A stretch of DNA of 64,000 bases, taken from the NCBI GenBank assembly GCA_035765635.1, contig DASTWZ010000036.1, positions 30,457 through 94,456 on the forward strand. Reading direction: 5' to 3'. Position numbers and translations under genes: made by a program. Positions 19,359 through 27,630 of this stretch are shown here, in pieces (positions within the stretch are counted from its first letter, which is position 1; the number at the start of each line of letters is the position of its first letter). The notes under the pieces were generated by a model. It was not told where the DNA came from. It made no database searches and saw nothing but the letters and a program-made list of their open reading frames with translations. This DNA is from EW11 sp035765635. Lineage in GTDB: Bacteria > Verrucomicrobiota > Verrucomicrobiia > Opitutales > Opitutaceae.

Positions 19359-20129
19359 ATGAAAACTATCGCACGTTACGCCTCTTTGATCGCGGTCGGC
19401 TCACTCTTGAGCGGAGGAGTCCTTCTGGCGGATTCGAGTTCTCGCAGCTCTTCGACGACGTCCAATCCCAGCGACGCCAACAACTCTTCGACCTACAACA
19501 GCGGAACGAGCACCGCGAACGATTCGCGAGCGAACACCATTTCTCCGAACAACTCGTCCAATCGTTCCAACGCCACTGCGCCCGGCTTGACGAACGACCG
19601 CAGCAGCATGACCGGAACTCCGTTTTCCGGCGCCGCTGATCCGCTCGCGAGCACGCTGCAGGCGGCGGACTACAACACGCGCAGTCAGACGATCAACGAT
19701 GTCGAACAGCAACTCGACGCGCAGAAAGACCAGCTGAAAGCCGCTAAAAAGCAGGGCAAGAACCTGGAAGGCGACGCCCGATCGAATTTCAAGTCGGCCT
19801 GGGACGATCTCGAAACGCGCGAAAAGGATTTGAAGCGCAGCCTGCGAGACGCGCGTAACGCGTCCCAGGACCGCTGGGAATCCGCCCGCTCTGAGCTTGC
19901 GGCCAACTATCAGGCCTACATGGGCGCAGTAGGCCGCGTGCAAGCCTCGGCCAATAATCTCAGCGGCATGAATAACTGGAACAATAGCGGCAGTAGCAGC
20001 AGCACGTCGCCGTCGGGAACGTCGACGAACAACCCCTCCAGCTCTGACATGGATTCGACGAACAGCACGACCACGCCACGTGCATCCACGGATAATTCAA
20101 CCTCGAACGGCTCGACGGGAGGAAGATAG
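19359..20129 (+). CDS. Exported Ser/Thr/Asn-rich protein with central coiled coil
   Basis: The 256-residue product has a signal peptide (MKTIARYASLIAVGSLLSGG). It then has a Ser/Asn/Thr-rich region to about 100 and a charged helical segment of about 80 residues. The latter includes DVEQQLDAQKDQLKAAKKQG and WDDLETREKDLKRSLRDARN and is likely a coiled coil. A second Ser/Thr/Asn-rich tail ends it. This low-helical/helical/low-helical plan suggests an envelope spacer or stalk. The family is not recognised. Confidence 0.7.
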   Translation: MKTIARYASLIAVGSLLSGGVLLADSSSRSSSTTSNPSDANNSSTYNSGTSTANDSRANTISPNNSSNRSNATAPGLTNDRSSMTGTPFSGAADPLASTLQAADYNTRSQTINDVEQQLDAQKDQLKAAKKQGKNLEGDARSNFKSAWDDLETREKDLKRSLRDARNASQDRWESARSELAANYQAYMGAVGRVQASANNLSGMNNWNNSGSSSSTSPSGTSTNNPSSSDMDSTNSTTTPRASTDNSTSNGSTGGR

Positions 20130-20136
20130 GGAAGAC

Positions 20137-20217
20137 GAAGGCTGAAGGCTGAATGCTGAAAACTGAATGCTGAAGGCTGAGATAGAAAGCTGAAGGCTGA
20201 GATAAAAGGCTGAAGGA
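20137..20217. repeat. GCTGAAG-type simple repeats
   Basis: About nine irregular copies of GCTGAA(G/T) occur in 80 bp directly after the stop of the Ser/Asn-rich protein. The same motif in the opposite orientation (CTTCAGC) fills 26236-26321. Confidence 0.7.
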
Positions 20218-20618
20218 ATCTGGAGGCTGTACGCGAGGAAGGTGAAGCGGTCGCGTTTCCAAACGCGACCGCGACGGCTCGCGGAGCGCAGGCCTCAGGC
20301 CTGCATCGCGAAGAGGCGCCAAATGCGGCTGAATGCCGCTGAATGCCGGCGAGGACGCCAGCGCTCCCAGAGGCCGACATCGGCGAGACGCCGACGCTCG
20401 GCGGATCCCCGGCACTCGGCGAGACGTTCGGCCGCCGGAGTGCGCCTTTTCAAGGCGCAGGAGGCTCTGGGAGCGCTGGCGTCCTCGCCGGCATTCATCA
20501 CCCTGCGCGAAGCGGCGCGGCGAACTCGGCGACGACAAACTGCCAGCCGCATCCTCGCATACCTTTATCCTTCGCTTCCTCTTCCGTTTCGTCAGCCTTC
20601 GCCTTCCGTCCTCTCCGA
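20218..20618. repeat. Intergenic palindromic repeat block with a 32-bp perfect inverted repeat
   Basis: This 400-bp gap has no gene. Its main structure is an inverted repeat with arms at 20341-20372 and 20465-20496, starting GAATGCCGGCGAGGACGCCA. The 92-bp spacer contains smaller GC-rich palindromes (CGGCGAGACGCCGACGCTCG). GCAGGCCTCAGGCCTGC (20288-20304) is a further hairpin. Similar GC-rich material occurs at 26143-26220 and 63930-63992. Confidence 0.7.
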
Positions 20619-20990
20619 ATGTCCGCCGTCGTCATTTATACCTATTCCAACTGCAGCACATGCCGCGACGCCACGAAATGGCTGCGCGCGAGGGGCGTCG
20701 CCTTCGAAGAACGGCCTATTCGCGAAACGCCGCCGAGCGTTTCTGAGCTGAGGAAGATGCTGGCGTTTCAGGGAGGTGAATTGAAGAAGCTCTTCAATTC
20801 CTCGGGGCAGGATTATCGCGACATGCAGTTGAAGGATAAATTCCCGACGCTCACCGAGCGCGAGGCACTGAGTCTCATGACCAGCCGCGGCAATTTGGTG
20901 AAGCGGCCGTTCCTGCTCGCGCCGAATTTCGGTCTTGTCGGTTTCAAGCCCGACGACTGGAAACAAGCTTTCGCCAAACAGACGCTATGA
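20619..20990 (+). CDS. ArsC/Spx-family thioredoxin-fold protein
   Basis: The 123-residue product begins MSAVVIYTYSNCSTCRDATK, with the CSTC active site at residues 12-15. GVAFEERPIRETPP, the helix LRKMLAFQGGELKKLFNSSG, and LVKRPFLL with the Arg-Pro typical of ArsC/Spx follow. Members include arsenate reductases and the RNA-polymerase-binding Spx group. YffB-like reductases of unknown substrate are the closest in length. No arsenic genes are near, so arsenate reduction is not assumed. The stop overlaps the next start by 4 bp. Confidence 0.85.
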   Translation: MSAVVIYTYSNCSTCRDATKWLRARGVAFEERPIRETPPSVSELRKMLAFQGGELKKLFNSSGQDYRDMQLKDKFPTLTEREALSLMTSRGNLVKRPFLLAPNFGLVGFKPDDWKQAFAKQTL

Positions 20991-21286
20991 GCAGCACCAG
21001 CAGCAGCACCGGCTCGACCGGAACCACCAGCCCGTCGCCGCCATTGACCCAACTCGTCCGCTGGCTCGGTGCTCACACGGATTTTCCACGCGTGCGGCTT
21101 TCTGACGCGGCTGAACGATTGCTCCTGCTCTCCGTTGCTGCGGCCAACGAGAGCGAGGCTGCCGCCAATCAGAACGCCGGCGGAGGCGTGCAGCGCCGCG
21201 ATCAGGCCAAGGACGCTGCGATGCGGGCGCACGCGATGCGCCGTTCGATGGTGCATTATCGCTGCGACAACAGCGCCAAGGTCTGA
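20987..21286 (+). CDS. Hypothetical protein coupled to the ArsC-like gene
   Basis: A 99-residue protein of unknown family overlaps the ArsC-like gene by ATGA. It opens with a Ser/Thr/Gly/Pro-rich stretch (MSSTSSSTGSTGTTSPSPPL), then has a helical region (LTQLVRWLGAHTDF, LLLLSVAAANESEAA) and a basic, Met-containing tail. There is no signal peptide. The reverse strand is also open here, so I rely on the overlap for the call. Confidence 0.5.
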   Translation: MSSTSSSTGSTGTTSPSPPLTQLVRWLGAHTDFPRVRLSDAAERLLLLSVAAANESEAAANQNAGGGVQRRDQAKDAAMRAHAMRRSMVHYRCDNSAKV

Positions 21287-21340
21287 GTCCGAAAAAGTCC
21301 GTGTAACTTTTTCCGCACTGCCGGGTTTTCGGGGTATCGT

Positions 21341-22285
21341 ATGAACCCGAAAATCCTCATCGCTTTCGCCGCCATTGGCGCGCTTTCCCCGCTGGTCGTG
21401 CAGGCCAAGATCGAGCGCACGGTCGAGAAAACGTTCACTGTTTCTCCCGGCGGCACGCTCAAAGTCGAGACGTCCGGCGGCAATATCAACGTTTCAACCG
21501 GCGACTCGGATCAGGTGAAGGTCGTCGCCCACGAACGCTTCCGCACCGACAGCGAAAGCGAGGCCGACGACGTGTCGAAGCAGCTTCGCGTCGAAATCGA
21601 ACAGCATGGCAACGATGTATCCGCTTTCGCGAAATACGAGGGCGCGAAGCTGGGTGGTTTCTGGCACTCGGGATCCACGCCCGTGTACGTCAGCTTCGAC
21701 GTGATCGTGCCGAAAAAATACGAGGCGAATTTGAAGACGTCGGGTGGGAATATCGAAGTCGCTGACCTCAACGGCGCGGTCGACGCGAAGACCTCGGGTG
21801 GCAACATCAAGCTGGGCGATATCGACGGCAAAGCGGAGGTTCGCACCTCCGGCGGCAACATCGAAATCCGCGGCGTCACGCGTAGTGTCGACGCGAATAC
21901 ATCCGGCGGAGACATCCGCGTCAGCCAGGTCGATGGCGATGCTTCGCTGCACACGTCGGGCGGAAACATTCACGTGGATTCGGCCGGCGGGATCCTTTCC
22001 GCCACGACCTCGGGCGGCGATGTGAGCGCCACGTTTGCCAGAGCGCCCAAAGGGGATTGCGAGTTGCGCACCTCCGGTGGCAACGTCACGGCGAAAATCG
22101 GCGCCGAGGCGGCGGTGCATCTCGATGCGAGCACGTCCGGCGGAGCTGTTCGCGTGAGTGGCTCCGGTGTGGACGTGCAGAGCGGCGGCAACGGAAAGTC
22201 GAAGCTCGTGGCGAACGTGCGCGGTGGTGGACCGACGCTGACGCTCCGCACGAGTGGTGGCGACGTGCGCATCGCGGCCGATTGA
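21341..22285 (+). CDS. Exported DUF4097-like repeat protein
   Basis: The 314-residue product has a signal peptide (MNPKILIAFAAIGALSPLVV). The rest is a series of beta repeats with the recurrent motif TSGGNI/TSGGDI, about ten copies spaced 16 to 28 residues apart. A less regular insertion lies at about 60-125. DUF4097 domains of this type form right-handed beta-solenoid-like adhesin folds at the cell surface or in the periplasm. Its role is unknown. The gene stands alone between hypothetical proteins and a carboxypeptidase. Confidence 0.82.
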   Translation: MNPKILIAFAAIGALSPLVVQAKIERTVEKTFTVSPGGTLKVETSGGNINVSTGDSDQVKVVAHERFRTDSESEADDVSKQLRVEIEQHGNDVSAFAKYEGAKLGGFWHSGSTPVYVSFDVIVPKKYEANLKTSGGNIEVADLNGAVDAKTSGGNIKLGDIDGKAEVRTSGGNIEIRGVTRSVDANTSGGDIRVSQVDGDASLHTSGGNIHVDSAGGILSATTSGGDVSATFARAPKGDCELRTSGGNVTAKIGAEAAVHLDASTSGGAVRVSGSGVDVQSGGNGKSKLVANVRGGGPTLTLRTSGGDVRIAAD

Positions 22286-22470
22286 GATCATTTTGCCGGT
22301 GCTTGCCATCGGCGGATAAATCGCGAGCGGTTATGCCGTGTGGCATTTCCCACTCGCTTTGATTGGTCTGACTCTCGGTGTTCATGCATTCGGCACTGAG
22401 ACGGGGACAGGCGTGATCGATCGAGTGGTGAAGCGAACCTTCGCCACTCCCGATCACGCCAGCATTTTCC

Positions 22471-23970
22471 ATGTCCTCCTCCGCCGCCTTCCACGAACTC
22501 ACAGATAAACTGAAACGCGCTCAACTGCTCGCCAGTGTCGGCGACCTGCTCGGTTGGGACGAACAAGTAAATCTCCCGCCGGACAGCGCGGATCAACGCG
22601 CCGAGCAGCGCGCGATCGTGGCGGGCACCGCTCATGAAGCGGCCACCGACTCTCGAATTGGCGAACTGCTCGACGAACTAGAAATCGAGCGTGCAGCGCA
22701 CAGCTCCGACGAGCAAACCGTGATTCACTGGGCGCGTCGCGACTACGATCGGGAAACAAAACTTCCCCCCGATTTCGTGAGGCGCAAGGCCGAGCAAGCG
22801 AGTCGCGGGTATCATGCCTGGGCCGCGGCGAAACGCGCCGACGATTTTTCGCAGTACGCGCCCGTGCTGGAGCAGAACCTCGCGATGGCGAAGGAGGAGG
22901 CGGCGTATTTGAATTTTGGAGACAAGCCCTACGACTACATGATCGATCGCCATGATCCAGGCATGACGGCGGAGGTCGTCGGGCAATTGTTCGCGGAGCT
23001 CAGGCGCGAGTTGGTGCCGCTCGTGAAAGCGATCGTGAACTCACCGATCAAAGCGCGCACGGATTTGTTTCGCAGATTTCCTGTCGAGGAGCAGGCGGAG
23101 TTTCTCCGCGAAGTGACGGCGAAAATGGGCTTCGACTATCGGCGCGGTCGCCTCGACGTGTCGCTGCATCCGTTCTGCTCGGGGACGGGCTCGGATGTGC
23201 GCATGACGACGCGCTTCGATCCGGACAATCCGCTCGATTCGCTTTTCAGTTCCATTCACGAGACCGGGCACGGCCTTTATGAGCAGGGCTTGCCGCGCGA
23301 TCAGCATCACACCGCGCTCGGACAAAGCGTGGGGATGGGCGTGCACGAATCGCAAAGTCGTCTTTGGGAAAACCAAGTCGCGCGCAGCCGCGGCTTCTGG
23401 AAATTCTTCGAGCCGAAATTCCGAACTGCATTTCCGACGCAGTTGGCCGGAGTTTCCTCGGACGATCTGTATCTCGCGATCAACGCCGTCGAGCCGACCT
23501 TGATCCGCGTCGATGCGGATGAAGTGACGTACAATCTGCACATCATTTTGCGCTTCGAGATCGAGCAGGCTCTCTTTGCTGGAACGCTGAAAGTCGCGGA
23601 TCTCCCGGCGGCGTGGAATGCGGCGTCGAAATCTCTGCTCGACCTCACGCCCCGCAGCGATCGCGAAGGCGTGCTGCAGGATGTGCATTGGAGCGACGGA
23701 TCGTTTGGTTATTTTCCGAGCTACTGCATCGGAAACATGATGGCGGCGCAGCTCTGGTATTTCGCGCTCTCGCAGCGACCGGGTCTCGAGGAGGATTTTG
23801 CCCGCGGCGATTTTTCGTGGCTCTTGAATTGGCTGCGGAAAAATGTGCATGAACAAGGCAAGCGCTACGACACGCGCGCACTGGTTCAGCACATCACTGG
23901 CGAACCCTTGTCGCCGAAGCATCTGATCCGGTATTTGAAAGATCGATACGCCGCGCTTTATCTGCGCTGA
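22471..23970 (+). CDS. Carboxypeptidase Taq (M32) family metallopeptidase
   Basis: The 499-residue product has the M32 zinc site HETGHG within SSIHETGHGLYEQGLPRDQH. The downstream Glu lies in GMGVHESQSRLWEN, and the M32 segments HPFCSGTGSDVRMTTRFDP and VHWSDGSFGYFPSYCIGNMM are also present. Length and motif order are normal for the family. It removes C-terminal residues from peptides in the cytoplasm. The TatD gene follows after 16 bp, so the two are probably co-transcribed. Confidence 0.95.
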   Translation: MSSSAAFHELTDKLKRAQLLASVGDLLGWDEQVNLPPDSADQRAEQRAIVAGTAHEAATDSRIGELLDELEIERAAHSSDEQTVIHWARRDYDRETKLPPDFVRRKAEQASRGYHAWAAAKRADDFSQYAPVLEQNLAMAKEEAAYLNFGDKPYDYMIDRHDPGMTAEVVGQLFAELRRELVPLVKAIVNSPIKARTDLFRRFPVEEQAEFLREVTAKMGFDYRRGRLDVSLHPFCSGTGSDVRMTTRFDPDNPLDSLFSSIHETGHGLYEQGLPRDQHHTALGQSVGMGVHESQSRLWENQVARSRGFWKFFEPKFRTAFPTQLAGVSSDDLYLAINAVEPTLIRVDADEVTYNLHIILRFEIEQALFAGTLKVADLPAAWNAASKSLLDLTPRSDREGVLQDVHWSDGSFGYFPSYCIGNMMAAQLWYFALSQRPGLEEDFARGDFSWLLNWLRKNVHEQGKRYDTRALVQHITGEPLSPKHLIRYLKDRYAALYLR

Positions 23971-23986
23971 CGGATCGTTTTCGCCA

Positions 23987-24790
23987 ATGGGCTTGATCGA
24001 TACACACACGCACCTCGACAGCTTTGCGCGCCAGGGAACGCTCGAGCCCGCGCTCGAGCGCGCCCGTAGTGCCGGCGTGGATACGATGATCACCATCGGC
24101 ACGGCTCCGGACGATTGGTCGCTTTATCGCGAGTTGGCCGAGACGCACCCCGCTGTTGTTCGTTATACGGTTGGCCTGCATCCGTGCTCCGTGGATGAAA
24201 ACTGGGCGGAGGCGCTCGCGCAGATCGAGGCGTTTTGGCGCGAGGACACACGGCTAAAACCGGTGGGTCTGGGTGAGATCGGACTGGATCGATTTCATCT
24301 GCCGAAAAATGATGAGGCTGCCGCGGAGAAAATTTTCGGATGGCAGCGCGCTGCCTTCGCCGAAGGCCTGCGCATCGCCAAACAGCTCGACTGTCCCGTC
24401 GTGATCCACTCGCGAGGCGCGTTTCGCGAATGCGTCGAGATGATCGATGCGAGCGGGGTGGAGTGGGGGCGCGTCGTGTTTCACTGCTTCGTCGAGGGCG
24501 AAGCGGAAATGGGCGAGTTGATGCGCCGCGGGGCGGTCGGTTCGTTCACGGGGATTTTGACCTACAAGAACGCGGAAACGGTGCGTGCGGCCGCGAAGCT
24601 GCAAGGGCTTTCGCGCTTCATGCTGGAAACGGATGCGCCTTACCTCACGCCCATGCCGCACCGCGGTAAACCGAATGAACCCGCTTTTGTGCGCCACACC
24701 GCGGAGTATGCGGCCACGCTATTTGGCGTTTCGCTGGAGGAATTGGCCGCCGTGACCAGCGCAAACGCGAAAAGATTTTTCGCGCTGTAG
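23987..24790 (+). CDS. TatD-family metal-dependent hydrolase
   Basis: The 267-residue product begins MGLIDTHTHLDSFARQGTLE with the HTHLD metal motif. VGLHPCSVDE, GLGEIGLDRFHLPKND, the VIHSRGAFRECVEMI region, VFHCFVEGEAEM and the LETDAPYLTPMPHRGKPNEP signature follow. TatD proteins are Mg-dependent 3'-5' deoxyribonucleases. All metal ligands appear intact. Confidence 0.95.
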   Translation: MGLIDTHTHLDSFARQGTLEPALERARSAGVDTMITIGTAPDDWSLYRELAETHPAVVRYTVGLHPCSVDENWAEALAQIEAFWREDTRLKPVGLGEIGLDRFHLPKNDEAAAEKIFGWQRAAFAEGLRIAKQLDCPVVIHSRGAFRECVEMIDASGVEWGRVVFHCFVEGEAEMGELMRRGAVGSFTGILTYKNAETVRAAAKLQGLSRFMLETDAPYLTPMPHRGKPNEPAFVRHTAEYAATLFGVSLEELAAVTSANAKRFFAL

Positions 24791-24814
24791 CCTGGCACCA
24801 GGGTCGATCTTTTT

Positions 24815-25003
24815 GCCCACGAATCACACGAATCACACCAAGACCTGATCGGCCGGAACGTTTCCCACAGACCACAAGGATAACATGGAATAGAAAAACC
24901 GATCAGATCGGATTTTTCGAATTCTCATTTCCGTGGATTCCGTGACTTCCGTGGGAAATTTTCAGAATTCTGAAATTGGTGTGATTCGTGTGATTCGTGG
25001 GCA
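24815..25003. repeat. Nested palindrome repeat, copy 2
   Basis: The outer arms are GCCCACGAATCACACGAATC and its exact inverse ending at about 25003. The inner TTCCCACAGACCACAAGG-like arm is eroded compared with its partner TTCCGTGGATTCCGTGACTT. It lies between the convergent tatD and HPr genes. Confidence 0.75.
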
Positions 25004-25020
25004 CCCCAACCCGCGGCGGC

Positions 25021-25320
25021 TCAGGCCTCGTCGAACTTCCGCGTAAAGAGCTGCTCCAGCTCGGTCAGCATTTGCGGAGCATCGTCGCCGGTCGCGAGGA
25101 ACTTGACCTTCGAGCCCTTGCCAGCAGCCAGCATCATTAAACCCATGATGCTTTTTCCATTCACCTGTTCATCGTCTTTTTCGACGAAGACGTCGGCTTT
25201 GAACTTGTTGGTGATGCGTACGATCATGGCGGCCGGCCGTGCGTGAATGCCCATTTTGTTGTGCACCACGAGTTCTTTAACGAACTGCTTGTTCGTGGCC
25301 GTGCTCTCGTTTTTGTCCAT
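25021..25320 (-). CDS. ptsH: HPr-family phosphocarrier protein
   Basis: The 99-residue product has VVHNKMGIHARPAAMIVRIT with the phospho-acceptor His26, and EQVNGKSIMGLMMLAAGKGS with the regulatory Ser57. A ten-residue N-terminal extension (MDKNESTATN) precedes the usual start. The well-kept Ser region suggests control by HPr kinase/phosphorylase. No enzyme I or II gene is in the window, so it may serve a regulatory rather than a sugar-uptake PTS. Confidence 0.93.
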   Translation of the reverse strand: MDKNESTATNKQFVKELVVHNKMGIHARPAAMIVRITNKFKADVFVEKDDEQVNGKSIMGLMMLAAGKGSKVKFLATGDDAPQMLTELEQLFTRKFDEA

Positions 25321-25394
25321 GCGTAGTTCCGACGTATGGTTCCGGCGAGTGGTCGGCTTGCAACCCCAAAAACCGCAGCTCAGGCTGCGCCCCG

Positions 25395-26141
25395 ATGCCC
25401 AAGACCGCGATCATCGTGCCATGCCGTCTCGAATCCACGCGCTTTCCGCGTAAGTTGTTGCACCTCATTAAAGGCCGCCCGCTCGTGCTGTGGGTTGCAG
25501 ACCGCATTCGCCAGCAGGCACCGGAGTTTCCAGTGGCCTTCGCGGTGGACCATCCGCTGCTCGAAAAATGCCTGGCCGATGCCGGCCACCAGACGGTGAT
25601 GACGGGCGCGCAACATCAAAGCGGCACGGATCGTATCGCGGAAGCGAACCGGCAGATCCACGCGGACTACGTGATCAACGTGCAGGGCGACGAGCCCCTC
25701 GTCAGCCGCTCGCAATTGCGGCAATTGGCGGACTTGATCGCGGGGGAAGCCGACATGGCGACGCTTGGAACGCCGTTCAAGAAGGCGGCTGATTTCGCCA
25801 ATCCGAATCAGGTGAAAGTCGTGTTCGGGAGCGAGGGGCGGGCACTGTATTTTTCGCGGTCGCCGATGCCTTTCGCGCGGGATCTAGGCGGCCGGGTCGA
25901 TGACGCTTGGGTGGCCTCGAATCCCTGCTTCAAGCACCTCGGGCTCTACGCGTACAAAGCGGACCTTTTGGAGAAGTTCGCCAAACTCCCCCTTGGTCGG
26001 CTCGAGCAAATCGAGAAGTTGGAGCAGCTGCGCGTCTTGGAAAACGGCTACAACATCGCCGTCGGCGTGACGGAGGACCCAACCATCGGCGTCGATACGC
26101 CTGAAGACGCCGCGAAATTCGAAGCGCTCGTCGGCAGCTAA
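25395..26141 (+). CDS. kdsB: 3-deoxy-manno-octulosonate cytidylyltransferase
   Basis: The 248-residue product has the CMP-Kdo synthetase motifs VPCRLESTRFPRKLLHLIKG, ADAGHQTVMTGAQHQSGTDR, VINVQGDEPLVSRSQL, YFSRSPMPFARD, HLGLYAYKADLLEKF and GVDTPEDAAKFEAL. It activates Kdo for lipid A-core assembly in the cytoplasm. Its presence indicates an LPS-bearing outer membrane. It is divergent from the HPr gene, with 74 bp between them. Confidence 0.96.
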   Translation: MPKTAIIVPCRLESTRFPRKLLHLIKGRPLVLWVADRIRQQAPEFPVAFAVDHPLLEKCLADAGHQTVMTGAQHQSGTDRIAEANRQIHADYVINVQGDEPLVSRSQLRQLADLIAGEADMATLGTPFKKAADFANPNQVKVVFGSEGRALYFSRSPMPFARDLGGRVDDAWVASNPCFKHLGLYAYKADLLEKFAKLPLGRLEQIEKLEQLRVLENGYNIAVGVTEDPTIGVDTPEDAAKFEALVGS

Positions 26142-26142
26142 G

Positions 26143-26321
26143 TAGGAGCAGGCGGGACGCCTGCGCTCCGCAGACCGCGCTCGCCAGGACGGAGCCTGGC
26201 GACCGCTCCGGGAGTTACGTCCTTGTCGCCTGAGTCTTCAACCCTTCAGCCCTAATCTAAGCTTCCAGCCTTCAGCCTTCAGCCTTCAGCTTTCAGCCTT
26301 CGGCCCTTCAGCCTTCCTCAG
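26143..26321. repeat. Palindromic GC block plus CTTCAGC simple repeats
   Basis: No gene lies here. GCAGGCGGGACGCCTGCGCT and CGCTCGCCAGGACGGAGCCTGGCGACCG (about 26149-26208) form short hairpins. About eight copies of CTTCAGC in 26236-26321 follow, the reverse-complement form of the repeats at 20137. Confidence 0.65.
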
Positions 26322-27484
26322 ATCTTCCCTGCTTTCCGCTTCTCGATCATCTTGTAGAAATCGACGAAGAGCGGATCGGCATCATTCGGGCCGGGGGCGG
26401 CTTCGGGGTGATATTGCACGGAAAAGATGGGCAAGTCCTTGTGCCGCAGGCCCTCGACCGTGTTGTCGTTCAAATTGATTTCCGTCACGATCACGCCCTT
26501 GTTTTCGAGCGACTTCGGATCGGTTGCGAAGCCGTGGTTTTGGGCCGTGATGGAGACTTTGCCGGTCTCGAGATTCTTGACGGGCTGATTGCCGCCACGA
26601 TGGCCGAACTTCAGCTTGAACGTGCTGCCGCCGAGCGCGTGCGTGAGCATTTGATGGCCTAGGCAGATACCGAAAATTGGGTAGTCGGGCAGGAGGGCCG
26701 TGACCGTCTTGTGGATGTAGGGCAACGCCGCCGGATCGCCGGGGCCATTCGAGAGAAACACTGCATCCGGATTCATCTCGCGAATCTGCTCGGGCGTGGC
26801 TGTCGCTGGGATGACCTGCGGCTCGAAACCGTGCTGGGCCAGCTTGCGAAAGATCGAGTGCTTCGCGCCGAAATCGTATGCCGCGACTTTGAACTTTTTC
26901 GCGGGCACTCCCGGCGCGTTCATTGTCGTGCCGACGGGAAAATAAGGCTGATTCGTGCGATCCGTGACGCTCCAAGTGTAGGGCTTGGGGCTGGTGACGT
27001 CCTTCACGTAATCGGAGCCGGCCATCTGACGCCATTCGCGGGCGCGTTTCACGGCTTCCGCATCCGAAAGAGGGAGCGTGCTCAGGCAGGCGCGCATCGC
27101 GCCGGTGACGCGAAGCTTTTTTGTCAGCGCGCGGGTGTCGATTTCGCTGATGCCAGGGATGCCGTACTTTTTGAGGTATTCGCCGAGAGAGGTCTTGCTC
27201 CGCCAGTTGCTGACGATCGGAGAAAGCTCGCGCACGACGAAACCCGACACTTTCGGGGCGGCGGCTTCGTTGTCCTCATCGTTGATGCCATAGTTGCCGA
27301 TCTGCGGCGCGGTCATGGTGACGATCTGGCCAAAATACGAGGGATCCGTGAGGATTTCCTGATAGCCCGTCATCGAGGTGTTGAACACGCATTCACCGGC
27401 AATCGTGGCATCAGCGCCGAAAGCGAGACCGTGAAAAACGGTGCCATCTTCGAGGGCGAGAACTCCTGGCTTCAATGTGGACAT
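26318..27484 (-). CDS. carA: Carbamoyl-phosphate synthase small (glutaminase) subunit
   Basis: The 388-residue product begins MSTLKPGVLALEDGTVFHGL. It has the N-terminal CarA domain (FNTSMTGYQEILTDPSYFGQ, then TMTAPQIGNYGIN) and a class I glutaminase domain. The latter carries the catalytic Cys in IFGICLGHQMLTHALGG, GNQPVKN and the His-Glu of SVQYHPEAAPGPND. It supplies ammonia from glutamine to CarB for pyrimidine and arginine synthesis. carB is not in the window. A terminator-shaped hairpin lies just before the start. Confidence 0.96.
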   Translation of the reverse strand: MSTLKPGVLALEDGTVFHGLAFGADATIAGECVFNTSMTGYQEILTDPSYFGQIVTMTAPQIGNYGINDEDNEAAAPKVSGFVVRELSPIVSNWRSKTSLGEYLKKYGIPGISEIDTRALTKKLRVTGAMRACLSTLPLSDAEAVKRAREWRQMAGSDYVKDVTSPKPYTWSVTDRTNQPYFPVGTTMNAPGVPAKKFKVAAYDFGAKHSIFRKLAQHGFEPQVIPATATPEQIREMNPDAVFLSNGPGDPAALPYIHKTVTALLPDYPIFGICLGHQMLTHALGGSTFKLKFGHRGGNQPVKNLETGKVSITAQNHGFATDPKSLENKGVIVTEINLNDNTVEGLRHKDLPIFSVQYHPEAAPGPNDADPLFVDFYKMIEKRKAGKI

Positions 27485-27488
27485 TAAA

Positions 27489-27528
27489 GCCAAAAGAAAA
27501 ACCCCTGCGCCGACCCTGCCAAGGGTTT
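27489..27528 (-). promoter_or_regulatory. Terminator-like hairpin in the carA leader (attenuator candidate)
   Basis: On the minus strand AAACCCTTG (27528-27520) pairs with CAGGGGTTT (27507-27499), a 9-bp stem with one G-U pair and a 12-nt loop. TTTTCTTTT follows directly. The structure ends only about 8 nt before the ATG of carA. Confidence 0.5.
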
Positions 27529-27630
27529 TATCGTGAAAACTGAAATCGCCGGAAATTCCTCGGAAAACGGCTTCTTTTTTCCGCGCATTTGACAGACGCG
27601 AAACGCTATTCGACCTTTCAGTCAACTATC

